Assembly: GCF_003248605.1 (NCBI RefSeq)
Contig: NZ_QFPF01000003.1
Coordinates: 1 to 64,000 of the forward strand
DNA from: Microbacterium sp.
GTDB lineage: Bacteria > Actinomycetota > Actinomycetes > Actinomycetales > Microbacteriaceae
Direction: 5' to 3'
DNA: 64,000 bases
A model generated the notes under the pieces. It had not been told where the DNA came from. It worked only from the letters and a program-made list of their open reading frames with translations, and made no database searches. A program made the position numbers and the translations under genes. Numbering within the stretch: the stretch's first letter is position 1; each line of letters starts with the position of its first letter. Shown here one piece after another: positions 53,754 to 61,319 of the stretch.

Positions 53754-55084
53754 GGGCAGGGCGAGCGCGCGGACTGCGCGCGAGTGCCGCGGCGCTGCTG
53801 GTCGGGGCGATCGTGCTCGCGGGCGGTGTGGCGCCCGCGGCGGCTACGGCCACGGCATCCGCCCCCGTCGTCGAACCCGCGTTCGCGGATGACACCGCCG
53901 ATCCCGTCCGCCAGGCAGAGTACTGGCTCGATGCCCTCGGCGTGCGGCAGGCGTGGCAGACCACCCGTGGCGCGGGCCAGCGCATCGCGATCATCGACAC
54001 GGGTATCGGCGCGGGTCCGCCCGAGTTCGCGGGCGCGGTCGTCGGCGGCACGGACGTGTCGGGGGCGGGATCGGCCGACGGCCGCACGCCCATCGGTGCC
54101 GTCGATGCCAACCACGGCTCGTGGGTCGCCTCGCTCGCCGCGGCCCGCGGCACCGCGGGCGGAACCGGCATGGTGGGTGTCGCGCCCGAGGCCGAGCTGC
54201 TCTCGGTGTCCGTCGGTTTCGGCACGACGGCCCGGGTCTCGTTCGTCGACCAGGTCGCGGAGGCGATCCGCTGGTCGGTGGATGCCGGAGCCACCATCAT
54301 CAACCTCTCTTTCACGACGAACACCCTCGACTGGGACCCGCGCTGGGACGACGCGTTCCTCTACGCCGCCGAGAACGACGTGCTCGTCATCGTCGCGGCC
54401 GGCAACAGGGGCAGCGGCACGACCCGCGTGGGCGCGCCCGCGACGATTCCCGGCGTGCTGACGGTGGGCGGGGTGGACCCGGCCGGAAACGCGAGCGAGC
54501 AGGCGTCGACGCAGGGCATCACGATCGGAGTCTCGGCGCCCAGCGAACAGCTGCTCGGCGTCTCCGCCGACGGACGCATCGTCACGTGGAGCGGAACGAG
54601 CGGGGCGGCGCCGATCGTGGCGGGCATCGCGGCGCTGGTGCGCGCGGCCCACCCCGAACTCGACGTCGCTAATGTCGTGAATCGCCTCATCCAGACGGCG
54701 AAACCGGCCGAGGCTGCCACCGCGCGACCCGATCCGCTCTACGGCTATGGCATCGTCGACGCATCTGCGGCAGTGCAGGCCAGCATCCCCGCTGTCGCGG
54801 AGAACCCGATGGGTAGTATCGAGGAGTGGATCCGGCTCTACCGCCGAGCCGATATCGAGCCGGCGCCGGACCCCACCGCGGCGCCGGTCGAGATCGAGGC
54901 GCTTCCTCCGGCCGGCTCCCGAACGGAGGCCGGTTCGGCGTTGCTCCCGTCCCCGGACAGTCTGCGGTACGGGACACTGCCTCTCCTGGCTTCGACCCTG
55001 GCTGGTATCCTGGTAGCGCTCGGCGTCACCGCAGCTGTCCGACGCATCCGATCGGCGCGCCCACACCGCGCACCGACTCCGTGA
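53750..55084 (+). CDS. Membrane-anchored subtilisin-like (S8) serine protease
   Basis: A 444-residue exported protease. A signal peptide with Ala-rich cleavage region occupies the first ~35 residues. The catalytic triad is visible: Asp in IAIIDTGIG (about 83), His in ANHGSWVASLAAA (about 121) and Ser in WSGTSGAAPIVAGIAALV (about 284), with the oxyanion Asn in VAAGNRGSG. A Pro-rich stalk and one C-terminal helix (LPLLASTLAGILVALGVTAAV) with basic tail RRIRSARPHR follow, a sortase-free membrane anchor like that of mycosins. There are no type VII secretion genes in the window. Start GTG overlaps DUF501 by 4 bp. Confidence 0.9.
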   Translation: MRAGRARGLRASAAALLVGAIVLAGGVAPAAATATASAPVVEPAFADDTADPVRQAEYWLDALGVRQAWQTTRGAGQRIAIIDTGIGAGPPEFAGAVVGGTDVSGAGSADGRTPIGAVDANHGSWVASLAAARGTAGGTGMVGVAPEAELLSVSVGFGTTARVSFVDQVAEAIRWSVDAGATIINLSFTTNTLDWDPRWDDAFLYAAENDVLVIVAAGNRGSGTTRVGAPATIPGVLTVGGVDPAGNASEQASTQGITIGVSAPSEQLLGVSADGRIVTWSGTSGAAPIVAGIAALVRAAHPELDVANVVNRLIQTAKPAEAATARPDPLYGYGIVDASAAVQASIPAVAENPMGSIEEWIRLYRRADIEPAPDPTAAPVEIEALPPAGSRTEAGSALLPSPDSLRYGTLPLLASTLAGILVALGVTAAVRRIRSARPHRAPTP

Positions 55085-55107
55085 TCCTTTGAGGAGTTCC
55101 CCCCATC

Positions 55108-56571
55108 GTGACAAGCACCGTGACACCTGCCGTGCCCAAGATCCTCATCGTCGGCGGCGGCTACGCCGGCTTCTACACCGCGTGGAAGCTGGAGAAGCAC
55201 CTTCGAAAGGGCGAGGCCGAGGTCACGATCGTCGACCCGCTGCCGTACATGACCTACCAGCCCTTCCTCCCCGAGGTCGCGGCCGGATCCATCGAGGCGC
55301 GCCACTCGGTGGTGGCGCTGCGCCGCCACCTCAAGCGCACGACCGTCGTCACGGCCAAGGTGACCGGCATCGATCACGCCAACAAGACCGCCACGATCAC
55401 CCCCGAGCTGGGCGAGCCGTGGCAGCACGAGTACGACCAGATCGTCGTGACCGCGGGCGCCGTCTCGCGCACGTTCCCGATCCCCGGCATCGCCGACAAC
55501 GCGATCGGGCTGAAGACGATCGAAGAGGCCGTCGCGATCCGCGACCGCCTCATGTCCAACTTCGACAAGGCGGCGACACTGCCGGCCGGCCCCGAACGCG
55601 AGCGTCTGCTCACCGTCGTCGTCGTCGGCGGCGGATTCGCCGGCATCGAGGTGTTCGCCGAGCTGCGCTCGTTCGCCTCCGCGCTGCTGAAGGACTACCC
55701 GCAGCTGACGTTCGACGACACGAGCTTCCACCTGATCGAGGCGATGGGCCGGATCATGCCCGAGGTCTCGCTCAAGACGAGCGAATGGGTGCTGAAGGAC
55801 CTCGCTACCCGCGGCGCCTACGTGCACCTCGACACGCAGGTCAAGGGCGCCGTCGACGGCAACGTCGAGCTCTCCACCGGCGAGACCATCCCCGCTGACC
55901 TGATCATCTGGACGGCCGGTGTCATGGCCAACCCCACGGTAGTCCGCGGCGGCGACCTCCCGGTCGAGGAGCGCGGTCGCATCCGCACCCGCGCCGATCT
56001 GCGCGTGGGCACCGACGAAGAGATCGTCGAGGGCGCCTGGGCGGCCGGCGACGTGTCGGCCGTTCCCGACCTCACGGGCAAGGGCGTCGGAGGCTACTGC
56101 GTGCCCAACGCGCAGCACGCCGTCCGCCAGGCGAAGCTTCTCGCCAAGAACCTCACCGCGGTGCTGCGCGGCGAGGTGCCCGTCGACTACATCCACCACA
56201 ACCTCGGTGCGGTGGCGGGGCTCGGCCTCTACAACGGCGTGTTCCAGTCCAAGGGCATCGCGCTCAAGGGCTTCATCGCGTGGCTCGCCCACCGCGGCTA
56301 CCACGGCATGGCGATGCCCTCGTGGGAGCGCAAGATCCGCGTCGTCTGGGGCTGGATCAACAACTTCTTCCTCGGCCGCGATCTCGTCAACCTCTCCACG
56401 GTGCAGAACCCGCGCTACGTGTTCGAGGAGTTCGCCGCACGGCCGCGTCCGGCCCAGCCCGAGGCGGCACCGGCGGTCACCCCGCCCGCCGTCCCGCGCG
56501 AGGCGGGCAAGGCGGCCGATGCGCCCGAGGCCGTCGAATCCGACGCCAAGGCAGCAGCCGCCGCGCGCTGA
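55108..56571 (+). CDS. ndh: Type II NADH dehydrogenase (NAD(P)/FAD-dependent oxidoreductase)
   Basis: A 487-residue monotopic respiratory enzyme that passes electrons from NADH to quinone without pumping protons. FAD motif KILIVGGGYAGFYTAWKLE is at residues 11-29, TYQPFLPEVAAG lies at the flavin, the NADH motif is VVVVGGGFAGIEVFAELRS, and the second FAD motif is GAWAAGDVSAVPD. The C-terminal amphipathic part (HNLGAVAGLGLYNGVFQSKGIALKGFIAWLAHRGYHG) docks on the membrane. A 55-residue Ala/Pro-rich tail ends the protein. GTG at 55108 with GAGGAG upstream. A strong hairpin follows the stop. Confidence 0.93.
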   Translation: MTSTVTPAVPKILIVGGGYAGFYTAWKLEKHLRKGEAEVTIVDPLPYMTYQPFLPEVAAGSIEARHSVVALRRHLKRTTVVTAKVTGIDHANKTATITPELGEPWQHEYDQIVVTAGAVSRTFPIPGIADNAIGLKTIEEAVAIRDRLMSNFDKAATLPAGPERERLLTVVVVGGGFAGIEVFAELRSFASALLKDYPQLTFDDTSFHLIEAMGRIMPEVSLKTSEWVLKDLATRGAYVHLDTQVKGAVDGNVELSTGETIPADLIIWTAGVMANPTVVRGGDLPVEERGRIRTRADLRVGTDEEIVEGAWAAGDVSAVPDLTGKGVGGYCVPNAQHAVRQAKLLAKNLTAVLRGEVPVDYIHHNLGAVAGLGLYNGVFQSKGIALKGFIAWLAHRGYHGMAMPSWERKIRVVWGWINNFFLGRDLVNLSTVQNPRYVFEEFAARPRPAQPEAAPAVTPPAVPREAGKAADAPEAVESDAKAAAAAR

Positions 56572-56594
56572 GCGGCCTGCTCCTCCCGTACTGC

Positions 56595-56645
56595 GCCGAA
56601 GGCCGCGCGGGGCACCTCCGTACGGTGCCCCGCGCGGCCTTCGGC
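56595..56645 (+). terminator. Strong hairpin after ndh
   Basis: A perfect 22-bp stem with a 7-nt loop, starting 23 bp after the ndh stop. The arms begin GCCGAAGGCCGCGCGGGG. No U-run; a probable terminator separating ndh from the tRNA. Confidence 0.8.
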
Positions 56646-56677
56646 GATACTGGGGAAGGTGCCGGTGTTCCGGCGAC

Positions 56678-56750
56678 GCCCCCGTAGCCCAATGGCAGAG
56701 GCAGGCGACTTAAAATCGCCCAAGTGTGGGTTCGAGTCCCACCGGGGGTA
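56678..56750 (+). tRNA. tRNA with anticodon TAA (Leu) lacking a long variable arm
   Basis: A 73-nt cloverleaf. Acceptor GCCCCCG pairs with CGGGGGT (first pair G-T), anticodon stem GGCGA/TCGCC around loop CTTAAAA gives anticodon TAA for UUA, and the T-arm is GTGGG-TTCGAGT-CCCAC. The variable region is only CAAGT, five bases, whereas leucine tRNAs normally have a long variable arm. The D-loop GGCAGA and three-pair D-stem look Leu-like. The discriminator is A and CCA is not encoded. Decoding identity by anticodon is leucine; aminoacylation is uncertain. Confidence 0.8.
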
Positions 56751-56842
56751 CTGACAGCTGGTCGGATCGGCCCGGGGATCGTCGCTTACCTCGGCCTCCA
56801 GCATCCCGCGCCGCCGACGACCCGCGCCTCCCGCGTCCCGTC

Positions 56843-56961
56843 GACCCGCGCCTCCGGTCGACCCGCGCCTCCGGCCGACCCGCGCCTCCGGCCGACCCGC
56901 GCCTCCGGTCGACCCGCGCCTCCGGTCGACCCGCGCCTCCGGCCGACCCGTGCGTCCCGCC
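56843..56961. repeat. Tandem repeat, seven units of 17 nt
   Basis: Six near-identical units of GACCCGCGCCTCCGGYC followed by one degenerate unit. The period is not a multiple of three. It fills most of the gene-free stretch 56751-57085, together with the large inverted repeat at 56959; a partial unit lies just upstream. Confidence 0.9.
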
Positions 56962-57029
56962 GAACCCACATTTTTGCAGCGAGCCACCACACGTCGGAGG
57001 GTGGCTCGCTGCAAAAATGTGGGTTCGGC
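56959..57029. repeat. Perfect 30-bp inverted repeat
   Basis: The arms start GCCGAACCCACATTTTTGCA and are exactly complementary over 30 bp around an 11-nt loop. It lies between the convergent tRNA and terC, 57 bp past the terC stop. The A5/T5 runs are inside the stem, so it is not a standard terminator. Confidence 0.9.
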
Positions 57030-57085
57030 CCGCGGCCGGGCCCGAGGCCCGGGCCCGGCGGGCGCGCATGACGGGATGCCGGGAC

Positions 57086-58210
57086 TCAGCCGCGCCCGTC
57101 GCGGGCACCCGCCGCGCGCTCGGCTTCGTCGTCGTAGCGGATCTCACCCTCGACGCCCTCGCCGCGCACATCATCGACCTGCTCGTCGAGGCTCGGTGCG
57201 CCCGAGCTGGAGTCTGCGTCGTCCCACGCGGGATCGTCGTCGCTGCGCTCGTCGCGGCGGGTCTTCACGAGGCTGGCCACCGTCGCGACCGCGATCGTCG
57301 CGGCGATGAACAGCAGCGAGAACCAGATCGGGATCTCCGGTGCCCACTCCACCGGCTGCCCGCCGTTGACGAAGGGCAGCTCGTTGACGTGCAGGGCGTG
57401 GAAGACGAGCTTCACGCCGATGAAGGCGAGGATGACGGCGAGCCCCTGCGCGAGGTAGACGAGACGCTCGAGCAGCCCGCCGATGAGGAAGAAGAGCTGA
57501 CGCAGCCCCATGAGGGCGAACGCGTTGGCGGTGAAGACGATGTAGGCCTCGTTGGTCAGCCCGTAGATGGCGGGGATCGAGTCGACGGCAAAGATGAGGT
57601 CGATGAATCCGATCGCGATGATCGTGAGCATCATCGGTGTGACGAACAGCATCCCGCCCTGGCGCACCGTCAGCCGGTCGCCGTGATACTCCTCGGTGAC
57701 GCGGAGGTGGCGGCGCACGAACCGCATGAACCTGCCGTCGACGGGGTTGCTGTCGTGGTCCGAGAAGGCCTGACGCCAGGCGAGGAACAGCAGCAGCGCC
57801 CCGAAGAGGTAGAAGATCCAGGAGAAGTTCTCGATCAGCGACGCGCCCACGGCGATGAAGATCCCGCGCAGCACGAGGGCGATCACGATCCCGATCATGA
57901 GCACCTTCTGCTGGTACGCCTTCGGTACGGCGAAGCCCGCCATCACCAGCAGGAACACGAACAGGTTGTCGATCGACAGGGCCTTCTCGGTCAGATACCC
58001 CGCGAAGTACTCGCCGCCGAAGTCCCATCCCGAGACCAGGCCGATACCGATGCCGAACAGCAGCGCGAGCGCGATGTAGAACGCGGACCACCGCGCCGAT
58101 TCGCCGATCGTCGGCTCGTGGGGCTTGCGCACGTGGGCGAAGAACTCATAGACGAAGAACGCGATCGTGACGGCGATCGTGATGATCCACACGAGGGGGG
58201 TGATGTTCAC
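57086..58210 (-). CDS. TerC family membrane protein (probable Mn2+ exporter)
   Basis: A 374-residue protein with about nine helices. The two conserved acidic metal-binding motifs are EKALSIDNLFVFLLVMAGF and FIDLIFAVDSIPAIYGLT; LVYLAQGLAVILAFIGVKLVFHALH follows. The C-terminal 60 residues are acidic and disordered. TerC/Alx proteins export manganese, protecting secreted and membrane metalloproteins from mismetallation. A yybP-ykoY-type riboswitch precedes the GTG at 58210, giving direct support for manganese control. GGAG lies seven bases upstream of the start. Confidence 0.92.
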   Translation of the reverse strand: MNITPLVWIITIAVTIAFFVYEFFAHVRKPHEPTIGESARWSAFYIALALLFGIGIGLVSGWDFGGEYFAGYLTEKALSIDNLFVFLLVMAGFAVPKAYQQKVLMIGIVIALVLRGIFIAVGASLIENFSWIFYLFGALLLFLAWRQAFSDHDSNPVDGRFMRFVRRHLRVTEEYHGDRLTVRQGGMLFVTPMMLTIIAIGFIDLIFAVDSIPAIYGLTNEAYIVFTANAFALMGLRQLFFLIGGLLERLVYLAQGLAVILAFIGVKLVFHALHVNELPFVNGGQPVEWAPEIPIWFSLLFIAATIAVATVASLVKTRRDERSDDDPAWDDADSSSGAPSLDEQVDDVRGEGVEGEIRYDDEAERAAGARDGRG

Positions 58211-58214
58211 GGGT

Positions 58215-58330
58215 ACTCCAAGAGACGATGACGGATGTCGTCAAGGTCTCTTCCACCCGAAGGCCGGCGGGCCGGGACACCTCATCGAGTCCGTAGTGAC
58301 GGGTCCGCCGCAGTGGGAGTACTCCCCTTG
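58215..58330 (-). ncRNA. yybP-ykoY (manganese) riboswitch upstream of terC
   Basis: Read on the minus strand, the leader begins with AAGGGGAGTACTCCC and later contains GGGTGGAAGAGACCTT, the conserved elements of yybP-ykoY riboswitches found before terC-type genes. After the aptamer, AAGAGAC can pair with GTCTCTT right next to the GGAG ribosome site of terC, suggesting that Mn2+ binding controls exposure of that site. Established knowledge: this class binds Mn2+ and turns on exporters. Confidence 0.85.
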
Positions 58331-58419
58331 TGCAGGACACTCTAACCCCGGTTCACCCCGGTGCGCACGTCGGATGCGGATACTCACTGCTCTGCCAGGC
58401 CCGAGCGCGCCCTCCTCGG

Positions 58420-58425
58420 TACGAT
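58420..58425 (+). promoter_or_regulatory. Putative -10 element of lemA
   Basis: TACGAT with a leader of about 30 nt containing CAGGAG before the ATG. Confidence 0.35.
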
Positions 58426-58460
58426 GAGAGAGTCCATGTCGACGCGCGCAGGAGACTCAC

Positions 58461-59030
58461 ATGTGGGAATGGCTCATCCCGGTTCTGATCGTCGTGGCGC
58501 TCGTCGTCTTCGCCGGCATCTACCTCTGGGCGACGTACAACTCCCTCGTGTCGCTGAACGTGCGCGTCGATGAGGCCTGGAGCGACATCACCGTGCAGCT
58601 CAAGCGCCGCGCCGACCTGCTGCCGAACCTCATCGAGGCGGTCAAGGGGTACGCCGCACACGAGAGGGCGGTGTTCGAGAACGTCACCCGCGCCCGTGCC
58701 GAGACCCTGGCGGCCGATTCTCCAGGGCAGGCGGGCGTCGCGGAGGGGCATATGCAGCGTGCGCTGAAGTCGCTGTTCGCCGTCGCCGAGGCGTATCCCC
58801 AGCTGCTGGCGAGTCAGAACTTCTTGCAGCTGCAGCAGTCGGTCGTCGACACCGAAGACAAGATCCAGGCATCCCGTCGCTTCTACAACGGCGGTGTGCG
58901 CGAGCTCAACACCAAGATCAAGGTCTTTCCGAACAACCTGTTCGCCCGCAACCTCGGCTTCCACGAGCGGGAGTTCTTCGAGGTCGAGAACGGTGCCGCG
59001 ATCTCGGAACCGCCACGCGTGCAGTTCTGA
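58461..59030 (+). CDS. lemA: LemA family protein
   Basis: A 189-residue protein with one N-terminal membrane helix (LIPVLIVVALVVFAGIYLWATYNSLV) and a long coiled-coil domain. Family signatures: NVRVDEAWSDITVQLKRRADLLPNLIEAVKGYAAHE, and near the end RRFYNGGVRELNTKIKVFPNNLFARNLGF. LemA proteins are widespread, linked to envelope stress, and lack a defined biochemical role. ATG at 58461 with CAGGAG upstream. It is divergent from terC and convergent with the next gene. Confidence 0.93.
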   Translation: MWEWLIPVLIVVALVVFAGIYLWATYNSLVSLNVRVDEAWSDITVQLKRRADLLPNLIEAVKGYAAHERAVFENVTRARAETLAADSPGQAGVAEGHMQRALKSLFAVAEAYPQLLASQNFLQLQQSVVDTEDKIQASRRFYNGGVRELNTKIKVFPNNLFARNLGFHEREFFEVENGAAISEPPRVQF

Positions 59031-59039
59031 GCCGCGAGC

Positions 59040-59951
59040 TCACCACACCTCGAGCACGAGCTCGTCGCCGACGAAGTCCATGCCGCCGCGCAGCATCCAG
59101 TTCGCATCGCGGTAGGTGAGGGATGCCGGCGAGCCGTCATGTGCGGTGCCCTCGACGGTGACGACCACATCGCCGCCGGAGGCGGTGAACGTCTGCGGGG
59201 CGGGATCGAGCGCCAGCTGGGGGCGAGTCTCGACGCGGTAGGAGAACCGCGTGACGGCGGCGAGATCGACGCCCCAGGGGATCACGATGCCGCACCGCGA
59301 GGGGATCTCGGTGCCCCCGGTCGTGCACTCATCGAGGTAGTCGTCGAACTGCTGCTGCGCCAGTGCCGCCGCGCCGGGGGAGAGGGTCGCATCGATGTGC
59401 ACCTCGACCGGACGATCGCCCGCCACGACGGCGACGGACTCTCCGTCGATGAGCTCGGCGGGTGCCGCCCGCACCGGATACTCGGCGGGGAGGAGGGCGA
59501 CCTCGCCCGCCGCGACGAAGGCATCGCCCACCTGCACCGCGTCGCCGAGGCTCGTGCTGACCCGGAGCGTCCCGAGATGGTCGGCGGCGAGCTGCCATCG
59601 CCCGGTGGCGCGGGAGAGCACGAAGAACAGCTCGCGGCGCTCGTCGCCCAGCTCCACCCACGCGCTGAATCCGTGGGAGTCATCGGATCCCGCGCCGTGA
59701 TCCTCGAGCTCGACCGCGGTGACGAAGCCGCTCGCGCCCGCGAACGCGTCACGCACGGTCTGCGTGTCGCCCTCGAAGGCGCCCAGGTCGGCGAGAGCGT
59801 CGATGTCACCGGCGGCGAGCGCGGTGACGTAGTCGTCGGCGGCGTCCGCGGCGGAGGGCGTGAGTGACGACACCCACCAGGCCGCACCGATGCCCGCCAG
59901 TGCCAGTGCCGACACCGCCGCTGCGATCGCGATCACAGCGCCCCGTCTCAC
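59040..59951 (-). CDS. Membrane-anchored extracellular protein, unknown function
   Basis: A 303-residue protein. One N-terminal helix (AVIAIAAAVSALALAGIGAAWWV) anchors or exports it. Residues 35-110 (ADAADDYVTALAAGDIDALADLGAFEGDTQTVRDAF) look like a DUF4878/NTF2-like repeat region, and the rest is predicted beta-rich, with two Cys (DECTTGGTEIPSRC) that could form a disulfide outside the cell. No family is recognised with confidence. GTG at 59951 overlaps the stop of the upstream YcaQ-family gene by 4 bp, so they form an operon; the long frame beyond this point is a shadow. Confidence 0.75.
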   Translation of the reverse strand: MRRGAVIAIAAAVSALALAGIGAAWWVSSLTPSAADAADDYVTALAAGDIDALADLGAFEGDTQTVRDAFAGASGFVTAVELEDHGAGSDDSHGFSAWVELGDERRELFFVLSRATGRWQLAADHLGTLRVSTSLGDAVQVGDAFVAAGEVALLPAEYPVRAAPAELIDGESVAVVAGDRPVEVHIDATLSPGAAALAQQQFDDYLDECTTGGTEIPSRCGIVIPWGVDLAAVTRFSYRVETRPQLALDPAPQTFTASGGDVVVTVEGTAHDGSPASLTYRDANWMLRGGMDFVGDELVLEVW

Positions 59952-61243
59952 ACGATCACCTGCGCGGCCGCGGGTTCGTCGGCTGCGGGTTCGACCGGCT
60001 GCGGATCGACGCGGTCGTGCCGTGCCGCGTCGGACATGACGCGGGCGAGATCGTCGACCGCGTCGCCCCAGCCTGAGATCGACACGCTTTCCAGGCCCTG
60101 CCACGTCGCGGCGTCGCGCAGCACCCCGGCGAGCGACTCGGCCGCGTGCGGGGGCGCGCCCGGCTCCCACCATGCGGACTGCACGAGCAGCCGCGACCTC
60201 GTGCGGTCGGCCTTCAGATCGACGCGTCCGACGACGTCGTCGCCGACGAGGACGGGCAGGGAGTAGTACCCGAAGCGGCGCTGGGCCGACGGCGTGTAGA
60301 TCTCGATGCGGTAGTCGAAGGCGAAGAGGCGTTCGGCGCGCTCGCGGAACCAGACCATGGGATCGAAGGGTGTCAACACGGTCGCCGCCTCGACGCGGCG
60401 CGGCACCACCGCGTCGCGATGCATCCAGGCGGGCAGGGCACGTCCTCCGCGCTCCCACCCCTCGACCGCCACAGGCAGGAGCTCTCCCGCCTCGACGAGC
60501 TCTGCGATCGCCCGGCGCACCTCGCCCCGGCGACGCAGGCGCCAGTAGTCGTCGAGATCGGACTCGGTTGCAACGCCATAGGCGGCGGCTGCTCGCCGGA
60601 CCAGCTCGCGCATCGCCTCGTCGCGCGCCACCGGCTGGACGTGGGCGGGGATGACATCGTGCGCCAGCGCGTAGCGGCGCTCGAACCCCCGTCGGCCCGC
60701 GATCGCGACCTCGCCGAACAGCCACAGGTACTCGAGGGCGCGCTTGACCTCGTTCCAATCCCACCACGGCCCCCGTGCGGCGGCGTGCGCGTCGCTCTCG
60801 ATCTCGGCGGGACGCAGCGGCCCTCGCGACGCCAGCTCGGCGCGCACCCACTCCACCGTCGCCGTGTTCTCGGCGAACCATGTGGCCGGCCCCGCGTAGC
60901 GCGCACGGTGGTCGTCCATGCGGAACGCGAACAGCCCCCAGTCCTCTGCGGGGATGAACGATGCCACGTGCGCCCAGAACTCGACGTACGGGGCGCGACG
61001 CGCGAACAGCAGACGATCCAGGCGCCCGGTGTCGTACGGACCGAGTCGGGAGAAGAGGGGCATGTAGTGCGAGCGCGCGAAGACGTTGACCGAGTCGATC
61101 TGCAGCACGCGCATTCGCCGCAGCTCGGCATTCATGCGCCTCGTGCCGGGATCGCCCGCAGCGCTGCCGCCGGGTCGCGCCCCGAATCCCTGCGCGGCCA
61201 GCGCCGCACGCCGCGCCTGCGCCGCACTCAGGGTCTGCCTCAC
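59948..61243 (-). CDS. Winged-helix DNA-binding protein, YcaQ (crosslink repair glycosylase) family
   Basis: A 431-residue protein of the YcaQ/AlkX-like family, which unhooks interstrand crosslinks made by nitrogen mustards. The family motif is RMRVLQIDSVNVFARSHYMPLFSRLGPYD near the N-terminus, followed by VEFWAHVASFIP and the C-terminal FDPMVWFRERAERLFAFDYRIEIYTP. In E. coli YcaQ the catalytic QxD motif is in QIDS-like context; QID is present here. The frame opens at 61273, but a GTG at 61243 follows a TAGGCT hexamer with 7-nt spacing and yields VRQTLSAAQARRAALAAQGF, a typical start. Confidence 0.88.
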   Translation of the reverse strand: MRQTLSAAQARRAALAAQGFGARPGGSAAGDPGTRRMNAELRRMRVLQIDSVNVFARSHYMPLFSRLGPYDTGRLDRLLFARRAPYVEFWAHVASFIPAEDWGLFAFRMDDHRARYAGPATWFAENTATVEWVRAELASRGPLRPAEIESDAHAAARGPWWDWNEVKRALEYLWLFGEVAIAGRRGFERRYALAHDVIPAHVQPVARDEAMRELVRRAAAAYGVATESDLDDYWRLRRRGEVRRAIAELVEAGELLPVAVEGWERGGRALPAWMHRDAVVPRRVEAATVLTPFDPMVWFRERAERLFAFDYRIEIYTPSAQRRFGYYSLPVLVGDDVVGRVDLKADRTRSRLLVQSAWWEPGAPPHAAESLAGVLRDAATWQGLESVSISGWGDAVDDLARVMSDAARHDRVDPQPVEPAADEPAAAQVIV

Positions 61244-61250
61244 GCGCGTC

Positions 61251-61256
61251 AGCCTA
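61251..61256 (-). promoter_or_regulatory. Putative -10 element of the YcaQ-family gene (leaderless)
   Basis: TAGGCT on the minus strand ends seven bases before the GTG at 61243. Confidence 0.4.
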
Positions 61257-61307
61257 GCCCCGGCCGCCGACACGGGCCCGGGAGCCGGGGGTGTCCGCGC
61301 GAGATCC

Positions 61308-61313
61308 TAGACT
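61308..61313 (+). promoter_or_regulatory. Putative -10 element of the AI-2E-family gene (leaderless)
   Basis: TAGACT ends six bases before the GTG at 61320; the spacer TGCCGG has no usable ribosome site. Confidence 0.5.
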
Positions 61314-61319
61314 TGCCGG

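Noticed and set aside
53750-55084. Type VII secretion mycosin
   Set aside because: The protease has the mycosin layout, but no EccB, EccC, EccD or WXG100 gene is nearby; other actinobacterial membrane-anchored subtilases look the same.
56751-57085. Integration (attachment) site beside the tRNA
   Set aside because: I found no integrase gene and no duplicate of the tRNA 3' end in the window.
59040-60881. Single 613-residue minus-strand protein
   Set aside because: Only the part after the GTG at 59951 has a signal helix and plausible composition; the rest is the shadow of the YcaQ-family gene.
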